Shown here piece after piece: positions 45,122-54,050 of a stretch of 64,000 nt of DNA (the stretch's first letter is position 1; the number at the start of each line of letters is the position of its first letter). Made by a program: the position numbers and the translations under genes. The stretch is taken from positions 372,001 to 436,000 of the forward strand of contig CAVSZD010000010.1 in assembly GCA_963732355.1 (NCBI GenBank), read 5' to 3'. The notes beneath the pieces are model-generated. The model made no database searches and had not been told where the DNA came from. It saw only the letters and a list, made by a program, of their open reading frames with translations. Source of the DNA: JADKAV01 sp963732355 (GTDB lineage Bacteria; Actinomycetota; Actinomycetes; S36-B12; UBA10799).

Positions 45122-46333
45122 ATGCATGCTCTCGAATTGTCGAAGCCGGCAGTTCGGCGCGCCCGCATCCGCGAAAGGCTGCCTTCCGATCGGCCGGTCG
45201 CTTTGGATGGACTCGAGGCAGCCCTTGGTGCTGTTCCGGCGCCTGCCGATCTTGGATCCGAGGAACTCATCGGGGCGCTGGCTGTGGCCGCCAGGCTGCG
45301 CAACCGGATTGATGCCTGGCTGACTTCAGCGGCTGGTGAGGTCGACACCCGCAAACTGTCCCGATCGGCACATGCCGGTACAAGCGGAATGCTCGTTGCG
45401 ATCGCGACCATCGCCAACCCTGCGGCAGGTTCCGCCGTCGTTGCTACCGCTCGGGATCTGCGTACCTTGCCCCACGTCGAAGCGGCCTTCCAAGCCGGGC
45501 GCTTGTCGAGCCTGCACGTCTCAGCACTGCGGGATGCGGCGGCGCGGATTCAGGGGTTCGGTGTGCTTGAGGAGGCCCTGGTAGATCTGGCGGCGACCAT
45601 CGAGCCCGCCGAGTTGAGGCGGCTGCTGTCGGTCCTGATCGGGCAGTGTGCGCCTGACGTCGCGGAGAAGGATGTGGCCACGCAGCGCGAGAAGCGCGGT
45701 GTGTCGCTGTCGGAGACTCCCAACGGCATGTGGCGCCTTGATGGTTGGCTGGACAGCGTGGAGGGCCGACGGCTTGCAGAGGCGCTGGCGGCGTTCACTC
45801 ACCGGGGTGGACCTGAGGATGTTCGCACGGCCAAGCAGCGACGTGCCGATGCTATTGGGGACCTGGCTGCGGCCGGGTGTGCAAACGCGCGGCCGACTGG
45901 CGTTAGCGGGTTGAGCATCCTGGTGGAGATAGAGGATCTGCCGGGCGGCCAGGGAGCGGAATTGGAAGATGGGCACCCGTTGACGCCCAGCCAGTTCGAG
46001 CTCTATTCCTGCGCCGTCGCTTGTCTCGTGGTGTTCGGAACCCGTCGCAATGGGACATTCGTGCCGCTGGCGATGGGTCGGTCGGCTCGTCGGGCTACGG
46101 CCGCTCAGTGGGCCGCGCTCGTGGCCCGGGACCGTGGCTGTATCCGCTGCGGACGGTCGCCGCGCTTCTGCGAAGCCCACCACATCGTGCATTGGAAGAA
46201 CGGGGGTTTGACTGACTTGACGAACTTGTGCCTCTTGTGTTCGCGTTGTCACCACGACCTGCACGACGGCCGGTACACGATCGTGGTGGCAGCCGGTGTG
46301 CCGGCGATCGAGGTGTGTCGCGGCCCACCTTGA
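45122..46333 (+). CDS. DUF222 / HNH endonuclease domain protein (13E12-type)
   Basis: 403 residues. A long helical DUF222 domain (ELIGALAVAARLRNRIDAWLTSAAGEVD ... RPADAIGDLAAAG-type segments) is followed by an HNH nuclease domain: DRGCIRCGRSPRFCEAHHIVHWKNGG, then TNLCLLCSRCHHDLHDG, with both zinc CxxC pairs and the HH and N residues intact. These proteins are multicopy in many actinobacteria (13E12 repeats in mycobacteria) and are often linked to selfish elements; role unknown. GGGG lies just before the ATG. Not part of an operon. Confidence 0.85.
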   Translation: MHALELSKPAVRRARIRERLPSDRPVALDGLEAALGAVPAPADLGSEELIGALAVAARLRNRIDAWLTSAAGEVDTRKLSRSAHAGTSGMLVAIATIANPAAGSAVVATARDLRTLPHVEAAFQAGRLSSLHVSALRDAAARIQGFGVLEEALVDLAATIEPAELRRLLSVLIGQCAPDVAEKDVATQREKRGVSLSETPNGMWRLDGWLDSVEGRRLAEALAAFTHRGGPEDVRTAKQRRADAIGDLAAAGCANARPTGVSGLSILVEIEDLPGGQGAELEDGHPLTPSQFELYSCAVACLVVFGTRRNGTFVPLAMGRSARRATAAQWAALVARDRGCIRCGRSPRFCEAHHIVHWKNGGLTDLTNLCLLCSRCHHDLHDGRYTIVVAAGVPAIEVCRGPP

Positions 46334-46341
46334 GGAACCCT

Positions 46342-46354
46342 CCGCCTTAGGCGG
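46342..46354. terminator. Possible bidirectional terminator hairpin
   Basis: CCGCC-TTA-GGCGG between the convergent HNH and flavin-fold genes; the TTA loop is the reverse-complemented stop codon of the latter. Short stem, so low confidence. Confidence 0.35.
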
Positions 46355-46970
46355 GCGCTTCCCAGCCTGAAGTAATTGTTTCGGGGGTCGGTTCGGGCGC
46401 CCCGCGGACAGTGGTGAATGGGATGACACCGGCCCAGTAGGGGAGGTCGGCGTCTTCCGGCTCGTCTTCCGGTGGCCCCGTCCGGATCTTGGCGGACGCC
46501 TCCAAGATCGGCACCCGCAGAACTGCGGTGGCGGCTAGTTCTTTGCGATTTGGCCGACGGCTGGCCTTCGAGCGCCCCGGAGAGACCCTTTCGACGATGG
46601 CGTCGAGCGCCCGCGCCACTTCGTCTCGGTCCTCAACGACTTCGGCCTCGCCGCGAATCACCACGCAGCGGAAGTTCATGGAGTGGTTGAACTGGCTCTT
46701 GGCCAGGACCAGGCCATCGAGCAGGGTCACGGTGACACAGACCTGGGTAGGGCAGCGCGAGGCGATTCCGGAGCCAGTGGAGACGTGCATGTACACGTGA
46801 TCGTCAATGCGGGCATGCATCACCGGCAGTGTGAGCGGCCCGTCGGCGTCGAGTCCGAGATGGCAGATCAGCGCTTCGTCGAGCACTGAGTGAACCAGCG
46901 CCCGGTCGTACCGAATGCGGTGCTTCTCCCGGTGCGGGGTCGTGCGCGGTGTCACAGGCAAAGTGTCCAA
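46347..46970 (-). CDS. Pyridoxamine 5'-phosphate oxidase-like flavin-binding protein
   Basis: 207 residues. It opens with IRYDRALVHSVLDEALICHLGLDADGPLTLPVMHARIDDHVYMHVSTGSGIA, then VCVTVTLLDGLVLAKSQFNHSMNFRCVVIRGEAEVVED and a C-terminal AGVIPFTTVRG, the layout of the Pyridox_ox_2 (flavin-nucleotide-binding) family. The start is TTG 46970 with AAGGA six nt upstream. It probably binds FMN and has an unknown oxidoreductase or detoxification role; it is not a canonical PdxH. Confidence 0.82.
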   Translation of the reverse strand: MDTLPVTPRTTPHREKHRIRYDRALVHSVLDEALICHLGLDADGPLTLPVMHARIDDHVYMHVSTGSGIASRCPTQVCVTVTLLDGLVLAKSQFNHSMNFRCVVIRGEAEVVEDRDEVARALDAIVERVSPGRSKASRRPNRKELAATAVLRVPILEASAKIRTGPPEDEPEDADLPYWAGVIPFTTVRGAPEPTPETITSGWEAPA

Positions 46971-47009
46971 GGGGCGTCCTTTATCGACAGTCCCTGAATC
47001 CTATGGCGC

Positions 47010-48956
47010 TCACGCAGGCATGCGGAAACGGGTTGTGCGACTCGGCTTACTCTCTCCCGCGGACGAATCAGCCACAACGACGAACCAGTACACCTTGCCC
47101 GGGACAGCTTTGAAGCTCGCGCTGGTGCCCTGCGTGGTCCGAACCTTGGAGTAGCGCTTCCCGTCCTTCGATCGATAGACCATGTACCGTGCGACCGGCA
47201 CCCCGAGGGCTTGTGCGGCAGACCACTTCACGCTCAATCTGCGGGTTGCGGTTGCCTGTACACGCGGCTTACCGGGTTTGGCAGGAGGAACCTTGGCAGC
47301 GGATGGCTCAGCTGCCGGGGGAGCGTCGTACACCGTCGGTGGGGTGGATTGGGCAGGCGGGGCCGGCGGCTGACCAGGATTCGAAGGTGGCGAGGGCTCG
47401 ACCGGTCCGGGGCCAGGTGTTACTGCCCCACCAGCGATAGTGAAGTCCGGACCGTACGCCCACTTCAACGGTTGGTCGCCGCCATCCCGGGGTCGGACTC
47501 TCCAGTGGTAGCTGCCTGGTTTCAATGGTTGCCGGGAGGTGCTCAGCGCGAGGTTGTCCGTGACGTACTGACTTGCAGCCTTCCATTCGCCGCTGGTCAC
47601 CTCCACGTCGTAGACCGTGACCCCGCCCGGGGTGTAGCCAGGGTCGGCAGCATCAGCGGCGGCCAGGGCGTCGTGCCAAGACAGGGTGACGTTTGTACCG
47701 GCGTCGCCAAGGTTGGCCGCCAGCCCCGTTGTGGCGACACTGCGCTTGCCGAATATCCCCACCTTGTCCGAGTGGTTGATCGCTGTTCGCTCGGCAGTGT
47801 CGCAGTCGACCATCGGATCCGGCTGTGTGCAGGGGAGCGCGAACCAGTAATAGCGACTGCCCGGAGTTCACGTCGTCGAAGGTCACCTCTGGCATAAGGT
47901 GTGCGGCGGTAGTCGCGAACGTGGCCACCCTGTTGGTGAAGTCACGGTCAAGTGCGATGACGACCAGGTAACTGTTTGCGGCTGTGGCAGGTTCCCAACT
48001 CAGCAGTGGGACGTCGGCATGGATGCCTGACCCGGCCAGTGGGGTGGCGGCAGTCCCGACGGAGCCAGTTCCTTGCGGAGCTGTCGCAGTGAAGGTCAGG
48101 GGCGTGGGATCGGACTCCGAGGGCTCGCGGCGCTGATCAGACCACAGGCCAGTGACCTGAGGCTGCTGCTCTTCGGCAGCCGGATAGTCGGACTCGGACT
48201 CTCTTGACATCGAAGCCGATTCGAAGAGCCTTGCTGCTGGCTGTGACTGCCTAGAGTGTCACCGGCGACCGGCGTCAGACAAGCGAGACTAGGTGGTCCT
48301 CCCGGCGCACGTACTTGCCGCTCAGTACACGGTGTCAGCGTGGTGTGTGGTGTGGTGCACGCCGGGGAGGCGGTGTTCTGGAACGTGTCGTCCTCGCTGA
48401 TCTGCACCTCGTACCCCGAGGCGCCGGGAACTGGATCCCATGTGATCGCAATCCGGTTGGCGGCGGTGCCGTCCACCAGCTCCACGTTCTCGACCCTCGA
48501 CGCGGGCTGGCCCGTCGCGACCCCAGTGGCCTCGTCGTCATTGGTCCAACGCCGCGTGAATGCCGTCACGGGGCTCCAGTCGCCAGCAGTGTTGTTGTCA
48601 ACGGCGCGCACCCGCCAGTAGTGGGTCTTCGCCGAGTAGCTGAACGTCGGGATGTATACGGTGCCCTGTACCTCAATCACATCGAACTCAGTCCCGTCGA
48701 GTGGGTCCGTCATGGTGAGGAAGTCTTCGTCGAGAGCCACTTGGAGCTGGTAGGAGTCGGCGCCTGCCACCGCAGACCAGGAGAACAACGGCTGGTCGAC
48801 CACTGATGCAGCTGTCGGTGACAGCGGGGTCGGGGCTGGCGGTGCAACACTCCACGCGGCCTGGGGGAGAAGCGACACGATGAACGCCAGCACGACGATG
48901 CCGATGCTTGTTGCCACGTGGTGTCGCACGTGAGTTGTCATGGTCATTCCCCTCAT
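47010..48956 (-). pseudogene. Secreted fibronectin-III-like protein, two frameshifts (paralogue of the next gene)
   Basis: Three overlapping minus-strand reading frames belong to one protein of about 640 residues. Piece 1 (from 48956) has a signal peptide (IGIVVLAFIVSLLPQAAWSVA) and Fn3-like repeats (LFSWSAVAGADSYQLQVALDEDF; HYWRVRAVDNNTAGDWSP). Near 48225-48250 one base is missing and reading moves to RESESDYPAAEEQQPQVTGLWSDQ (piece 2). At 47860-47862 an extra base in a CCC (plus strand) shifts it to YYWFALPCTQPDP (piece 3), which runs through Pro-rich linkers to a final Fn3 domain (YMVYRSKDGKRYSKVRT; GKVYWFVVVADSSAGES). Its domain order follows the adjacent 560-residue paralogue. ATGA overlap with that gene suggests an operon. 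Real decay or sequencing error cannot be separated here. Confidence 0.75.
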
Positions 48957-50635
48957 CCCGGAACGAAGATCTTGGTCGGGCGGCTCTCACCGGCGGTGTT
49001 GTTGGCCGTGATCATGAACCAGTACCGCTGGTTCTTGCGCAGACGCATCACGGCGTGTGGCTCGGACACTTGCACGAGGGGTCGCCAACGGACTCCTGCC
49101 CGTGAGATGTAGACGGTGTAGTCGACCACCGGGAAGAAGGCGCTCGGGGGCCGGTCCCAGTTGATCACCACGCGAGCGCCGATGCGGGTGGCCCGCAGAT
49201 CGATGGGCCGGGAGGCGACCGCCCTGGGGGTGCGTGTCCGCCTAGTCGGACTCCAGGCCCCTGCACCGGTCGCTGCGACCTGGCGGACCCGCCACTCGAA
49301 GCGGGTCCCGAAGGCCAAGTTGGAAGGCAGGTACTGGGTGCGATCGACCACGACCACTCGGCCGTCTCTCCATGGTTGTCCTTGGGCCCGCAGCCCGATC
49401 TCGTACCAGAGCACCCCTGCGGTTGAGGCGTGCGGGATTCCCGTGCGATGCGCAAAACGGCTGGCGGTCGTGGTTGTCGGTTGCCACGCGAACCGGCTCC
49501 ACGGCCCTGCCGTGCGATGGGTGGATTCCGTATCCACCTTGACTGTCTGCTTGCGGAACCAGCGAGCAGAGCCCGAGGGGATCGAACCAGGATCCAGGCA
49601 CTGCTCAGCCCCGCCGCCACTGGCTGAGCACGGCAGCACGGTCCAGTAGTAGGTCTGAATCGGCCTCTTGGACGGCTCGAGCGACGCGATCAACCTGGTA
49701 TTGGGCGTTCGCAGGTCCGTGACCACCTTGCCGAATCCGCGGTCGCGCGCGATCAGTACCCGGTATTCGGTCGCGCCGATGACCGGATCCCATTTCAGAA
49801 CCGGAGCGTCCTCGAAGACGGTTGCGTTGCCCGGCCCGGTCAAGTTCGCCGGACCGGATGCGACCGTGCCGGAACGTGGGGGTCCAACCGTGAACACCAG
49901 CGGCCCTGGCGCCAGTTCCGAAGGCCCGCGCGCCTGGCTGGACCAGAGGCTGAAGACCGAGTCGCGTTCGGGAATCTGATCGACGGCGCGCACCTGCACG
50001 GTGTGAGTGCCCAGGGCCATAGCGGGGTAGCACGGCTGCGTCCCACCTGAGGAGAAGCCACTGAGATACGGCGTGAAGGTCGTGTGCCAGGTCGCACAGG
50101 TGGTCTCGGGACGTCCGTCGAACTGGACTTCGTAGTAGGCCGCGTTTGGCACCGGGCTCCAGGAGATCTCCAGTGCGTTTGCCGGCGCCTGAGTGCCAGA
50201 TTCAGAAGAGAAGTCGGCGACCGTTACGTCGTCGGGTCGGGCGACGCGGCCGCGGTTGGAAGTCAGCCATTGCCGTTTCACCGACCGCGCAGGTGAGTAG
50301 CGGCTGTTGAAGGGAGCAATCACCTTCACCCGCCACCAGTAGTCCCCCTGCTGCCAGGTCATGGTGTCCTCGTACCGGTTGGCAGGTGTCACAGCCGTGT
50401 GAACCACATTGGTGAATGACGGATCAGAGGCGACCTCGACCCGGTAGAGACTGGCTCCGCGCACAGACTGCCAGGCCAGTCGCGGGACATCGACCACTTC
50501 ACCGGCCGACGGGCTCAGGAGCTCTGGTGGTAGGGACGGTGTTGCCCATGACGTGCCAGGCGCGGCAAGTGCGACCGAGGCCGCCACGACCAGCGCGACG
50601 ACTCGCTCAATCAGCCGAGCTGCCAGGGACTCCAC
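48953..50635 (-). CDS. Secreted fibronectin type III-like repeat protein
   Basis: 560 residues from GTG 50635. A signal peptide (RLIERVVALVVAASVALAAPGTSWATP) is followed by about four Fn3-like units, each with an aromatic-Arg-Val pattern: RLAWQSVRGASLYRVEVASDPSF, YWWRVKVIAPFNSRYSP, LEISWSPVPNAAYYEVQFDG, LKWDPVIGATEYRVLIARDRGF, and a last Fn3 VVINWDRPPSAFFPVVDYTVYISRAG. Several cysteines lie in loops (ETTCATWHTT; GTQPCYPA). No enzyme domain, LPXTG or membrane anchor is seen. The upstream open frame (to 50830) is non-homologous. A likely extracellular adhesion or matrix protein (inference). It is divergent from the crotonase-fold gene. Confidence 0.78.
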   Translation of the reverse strand: MESLAARLIERVVALVVAASVALAAPGTSWATPSLPPELLSPSAGEVVDVPRLAWQSVRGASLYRVEVASDPSFTNVVHTAVTPANRYEDTMTWQQGDYWWRVKVIAPFNSRYSPARSVKRQWLTSNRGRVARPDDVTVADFSSESGTQAPANALEISWSPVPNAAYYEVQFDGRPETTCATWHTTFTPYLSGFSSGGTQPCYPAMALGTHTVQVRAVDQIPERDSVFSLWSSQARGPSELAPGPLVFTVGPPRSGTVASGPANLTGPGNATVFEDAPVLKWDPVIGATEYRVLIARDRGFGKVVTDLRTPNTRLIASLEPSKRPIQTYYWTVLPCSASGGGAEQCLDPGSIPSGSARWFRKQTVKVDTESTHRTAGPWSRFAWQPTTTTASRFAHRTGIPHASTAGVLWYEIGLRAQGQPWRDGRVVVVDRTQYLPSNLAFGTRFEWRVRQVAATGAGAWSPTRRTRTPRAVASRPIDLRATRIGARVVINWDRPPSAFFPVVDYTVYISRAGVRWRPLVQVSEPHAVMRLRKNQRYWFMITANNTAGESRPTKIFVPG

Positions 50636-50707
50636 GACGCTACTTCGGCACGATCTGGACCTGCCTTGACGATGTGCGCGGTGCCCATCGGCCGGGCGGG
50701 TGCCCCC

Positions 50708-50713
50708 TAGACT
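50708..50713 (+). promoter_or_regulatory. Putative -10 element for the crotonase-fold gene
   Basis: TAGACT, 8 nt before GTG 50722; near-leaderless geometry. Confidence 0.35.
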
Positions 50714-50721
50714 CGGTTGTC

Positions 50722-51498
50722 GTGAGCGAATGGACAATTGACAGCGACGGCACTGTCCTACGAATGACCTTCTGTGACCCGGGAAGCCGCAACCGGTTGA
50801 CGACGCCGATGCTCGAGGAAGCCCGCGCAATTCTCACCAAGGCCGTCCTCGACGGCGTGCGGGTGGTCATTCTGCGAGCCGAGCCCATCAAGGGGACCTG
50901 GTCAAGTGGTCACGACATCAGCGAGATCCCGCTCGAGGCTCGCGAGCACGTGTGGGCAAATCCGCTGGAGGGATTCCTGGAGTATTTCCGCCGGCTGCCG
51001 ATCGCCAGCATCGCCGAGGTCGGCGGGGACGTCTGGGGCGGAGCCTGCGAGTTGGTCCTCAGTTGTGACCTGGTCGTGGCCACGGCCGATACCCGCATGG
51101 CCATCACGCCAGCGCGGTTGGGGGTGGGCTACCCGCCCTCAGGCGTTGCCCGCTTCCTGGCGTGCCTGCCAGCCCAAGTGGTGGCGCGCATGTTTCTGAC
51201 GGCCGAACCGGTGACCATGCAGACTGCGTACGAACTCGGCGCGGTCACCCAGATCGTCGGTCGCGAGGAGGATCTTGAACCGGCCACGCGCCTGTTGGCG
51301 GAGAAGATCGTGCGCAACGCACCATTGACTATTGCGGCGACAAAGGCTGCGTTGGCCGAACTATCCGACGCTCATCTGCCACCGGAAGTGGCACACCGAG
51401 TCGATGAGACCGTTGCCCGAGCGTGGACCAGCAAGGATCTTGCGGAGGGAATCAAGGCCTTCGGCGAACGCAGAACCCCCGATTTCCGGGGGAATTGA
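50722..51498 (+). CDS. Crotonase-fold enzyme, methylmalonyl-CoA decarboxylase-like
   Basis: 258 residues. Enoyl-CoA hydratase/isomerase fold with the CoA and oxyanion-hole segments GTWSSGHDISEIPLEA and VGGDVWGGACELVLSCDLVVA, then ITPARLGVGYPPSGVARFL. The SGHDIxExP and VWGGACE details, the TP...LGV loop and the C-terminal GIKAFGERRTPDF are those of E. coli ScpB/YgfG (methylmalonyl-CoA decarboxylase) more than of hydratases, which carry catalytic Glu residues here absent or replaced (PARLGVGYP). No propionyl-CoA genes adjoin. GTG 50722 is chosen from family alignment; the frame is open much further upstream inside the divergent gene. Confidence 0.72.
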   Translation: MSEWTIDSDGTVLRMTFCDPGSRNRLTTPMLEEARAILTKAVLDGVRVVILRAEPIKGTWSSGHDISEIPLEAREHVWANPLEGFLEYFRRLPIASIAEVGGDVWGGACELVLSCDLVVATADTRMAITPARLGVGYPPSGVARFLACLPAQVVARMFLTAEPVTMQTAYELGAVTQIVGREEDLEPATRLLAEKIVRNAPLTIAATKAALAELSDAHLPPEVAHRVDETVARAWTSKDLAEGIKAFGERRTPDFRGN

Positions 51499-51510
51499 CC
51501 CGATAGCAGG

Positions 51511-51714
51511 TCAGTTCAGGTTCTCCAAGGACTCTGTTTCGTCCTGAATGTGCGCCGTGAGCGGCTCAAGCGCCGGAAGGTGCTTACGCGCGTGGTGACC
51601 GCAGAAGAGTAGCTCCCCACCTGAGGTGAGGGTCACTCGTACATACGCTTGCGCGCCGCACCGGTCACACCGGTCGCTGGCCGTCAAGGGGCTGGGGGAC
51701 AGTGTGGTTACCAC
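51511..51714 (-). CDS. Small zinc-ribbon protein, DUF7455-like
   Basis: 67 residues: TASDRCDRCGAQAYVRVTLTSGGELLFCGHHARKHLPALE, with a CxxC and a later C-x-H-H giving a likely zinc site. GTG 51714 follows AAAGGAGGT at 7 nt, which fixes the start. The family is found beside parE in actinobacteria and is annotated DUF7455; no function known. Convergent with the crotonase-fold gene and divergent from parE across 162 nt. Confidence 0.8.
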   Translation of the reverse strand: MVTTLSPSPLTASDRCDRCGAQAYVRVTLTSGGELLFCGHHARKHLPALEPLTAHIQDETESLENLN

Positions 51715-51864
51715 TGGGACCACCTCCTTTGCGGATTGACGTCTACCGTACTCAACACTGTTACAGGCATCGGTGATTCCCGCATCGGAGATAAGTCGTG
51801 TTTCGCCGCCAGCGAATCGTCCACACCCAGCGGGGAGGTGCCCGGTCTTGTCGGTGGTGGGCCC

Positions 51865-51870
51865 TACTGT
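51865..51870 (+). promoter_or_regulatory. Putative -10 element for leaderless parE
   Basis: TACTGT followed by exactly 6 nt and GTG 51877. Confidence 0.5.
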
Positions 51871-51876
51871 GGACGA

Positions 51877-53943
51877 GTGCCCACCAAAGCAGCCGCCTAC
51901 TCCGCTGATGCCCTCACAGTTCTTGAGGGTCTGGACGCTGTGCGCAAGCGGCCGGGCATGTACATCGGTTCCACGGATTCGCGCGGACTCATGCACTGCG
52001 TATGGGAGATCATCGACAACGCGGTCGATGAGGCCCTGGGTGGCTTCTGCAACACCGTGACGGTGACGCTCTTACCCGACGGCAGCGCGCTGGTCAGCGA
52101 CAACGGTCGGGGCATCCCTGTGGATGTGCAGAAGAAGTCGCGACTGACCGGTGTCGAGTTGGTAATGACCAAACTGCACGCTGGAGGAAAGTTCGGCGGC
52201 GGTTCCTATGGCGCCACAGGGGGCCTGCACGGAGTTGGCGCCTCAGTCGTCAACGCGCTATCTGCCCGCCTGGATGTTGAGGTCGATCGGGCAGGCAAGA
52301 CGTACGGGATGTCGTTTCGACGAGGGGTTCCCGGCGTCTTCGACGGGGACGGCCCCGACGCGGCGTTCACGAAGAAGGCGGGGCTGCATCCGCGGGGTTC
52401 GGTGCCGAAGAACCGCACCGGCACTCGGATCCGGTTCTGGCCGGATCCCCAGATCTTCACCAAGGACACTTCCTTCGACCGCAATGTCTTGTGGGAGCGC
52501 GCCCGGCAGACCGCCTTTTTGGTGCCGGACCTTTCGCTGCACGTCGAAGACGTTCGCGTAACCCAGGATCACCTCTCCGAGACCTTCCGGTTCAAGGGCG
52601 GCATCGGTGAGTATGTGGAGTTCCTCGCCGACGACGAGCCGGTCACGGGGGTCATCCGGCTCGAGGGGGAGGGGCACTTCACCGAGCACGTGCCCGTGCT
52701 GGACGGCCGTGGCCATTTGAGCACCCAGGACGTCGAACGGACCTGCGTGGTTTCGGTGGCAATGCGCTGGGGGACCGGCTACGACACGGTGACCAGATCG
52801 TTCGTCAACGTGATCGCCACACCTAAGGGTGGCACCCACGTTGCGGGCTTCGAGCGTGCACTGACGAAGACCGTCAACGAGCAACTACGGACCGCGAGGG
52901 TCCTGCGGGCCAGTGAGGACTCGGTCAACAAGGACGACATCACCGAGGGCCTGACGGCCGTTGTTACCGTGCGGTTGTCCGAGCCCCAGTTCGAAGGCCA
53001 GACCAAGGAAGTGCTGGGCACCCCGCAGGTGTCCGCGATCGTGTCCCGCGTGGTCGCAAAGCGGCTCACCGAGTGGTTCACGAAACCGCCACGAGGGGAG
53101 AAGGCGAGCACGAAAGCGGCTCTCGAGAAGGTCGCCAATGCCGCGCGTGCCCGGCTTGCCGCCCGCCAGACCCGTGACGTCCAGCGGCGCAAGAACGCTC
53201 TGGAGTCATCGGCCCTCCCGGCGAAACTGGCCGATTGCCGCAGCAACGCCACCGACTCCACGGAGCTATTCATTGTGGAGGGCGACAGCGCCCTGGGCAC
53301 CGCCAAGTCCGCGCGGAACTCGGAGTTCCAGGCACTCCTGCCGATCCGGGGCAAGATTCTCAACGTCCAGAAGGCCTCTATGGCCGACATGCTCAAGAAT
53401 GCCGAATGCGCCTCGATCCTGCAGGTGATCGGCGGCGGGACCGGTCGCAGTTTCGATCTCGCCCAGGTGCGCTACGGCAAGATCATTCTGATGACGGACG
53501 CGGACGTGGATGGTGCCCACATCCGGTGCCTACTGTTGACCTTGATCCACCGCTACATGTCCCCACTGCTGGACGCCGGACGCGTCTACGCCGCGGTGCC
53601 GCCGCTGCACCGACTGGAGATCATCAAGCCGGGTGCCAAGAACGAACTGCGCTACACCTACTCCGATGCGGAGATGAACCGTTTGGTCGCCGATCTGGCG
53701 AAGAAGGGCATGAGGGTCAAAGACCCGATTCAGCGGTACAAGGGCCTGGGTGAGATGGACGCCTCACAACTGCGAGAGACCACGATGGATCCGGGCAAGC
53801 GGCAGCTGCGACGGGTGACGGTCTCCGACGCCTCCGCGGCCAATGATGTCTTCGGTCTGCTGATGGGAAACGACGTGGGTCCTCGGCGCGGCTTCATCGT
53901 CGCCGAATCAGACGGCCTGGACCGCCAGATGTTGGACGTCTAG
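51877..53943 (+). CDS. parE: DNA topoisomerase IV subunit B (ParE; GyrB-like)
   Basis: ATPase subunit of a type IIA topoisomerase, 688 residues. GHKL ATPase motifs (WEIIDNAVDEALGG; LVSDNGRGIPVD; GGSYGATGGLHGVGASVVNALS), transducer region, and TOPRIM domain with FIVEGDSALGTAKSARN, LPIRGKILNVQKA and MTDADVDGAHIR. The C-terminal MDPGKRQLRRVTV is present. It is read as ParE rather than GyrB because the partner at 58.7-61.1 kb lacks a GyrA box and the pair is split, as in Streptomyces parE/parC; a gyrBA pair near dnaA is expected elsewhere. It ends 17 nt before palindromic copy 3. Confidence 0.92.
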   Translation: MPTKAAAYSADALTVLEGLDAVRKRPGMYIGSTDSRGLMHCVWEIIDNAVDEALGGFCNTVTVTLLPDGSALVSDNGRGIPVDVQKKSRLTGVELVMTKLHAGGKFGGGSYGATGGLHGVGASVVNALSARLDVEVDRAGKTYGMSFRRGVPGVFDGDGPDAAFTKKAGLHPRGSVPKNRTGTRIRFWPDPQIFTKDTSFDRNVLWERARQTAFLVPDLSLHVEDVRVTQDHLSETFRFKGGIGEYVEFLADDEPVTGVIRLEGEGHFTEHVPVLDGRGHLSTQDVERTCVVSVAMRWGTGYDTVTRSFVNVIATPKGGTHVAGFERALTKTVNEQLRTARVLRASEDSVNKDDITEGLTAVVTVRLSEPQFEGQTKEVLGTPQVSAIVSRVVAKRLTEWFTKPPRGEKASTKAALEKVANAARARLAARQTRDVQRRKNALESSALPAKLADCRSNATDSTELFIVEGDSALGTAKSARNSEFQALLPIRGKILNVQKASMADMLKNAECASILQVIGGGTGRSFDLAQVRYGKIILMTDADVDGAHIRCLLLTLIHRYMSPLLDAGRVYAAVPPLHRLEIIKPGAKNELRYTYSDAEMNRLVADLAKKGMRVKDPIQRYKGLGEMDASQLRETTMDPGKRQLRRVTVSDASAANDVFGLLMGNDVGPRRGFIVAESDGLDRQMLDV

Positions 53944-53960
53944 GCCGCCGTGATGCCCGC

Positions 53961-54028
53961 GTTAGAGGTTGTGCTGTTCGTTAGTGAAACAACGCGTGGA
54001 AACGCTAACCAACAGCACAACCTCTAAC
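53961..54028. repeat. 68-nt palindromic intergenic element, copy 3
   Basis: Same arms as copies 1 and 2 with paired changes inside the stem (GTTCGTTAGTGAA on the left). The central segment reads AACAACGCGTGGA, the reverse complement of TCCACGCGTTGTT in copies 1 and 2, although the outer flanks have the orientation of copy 1. It fills most of the 107-nt gap between convergent parE and the carbonic anhydrase gene, where it could serve as a bidirectional terminator. Confidence 0.93.
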
Positions 54029-54050
54029 CAACGGCGCAAACGGCCTGGTT

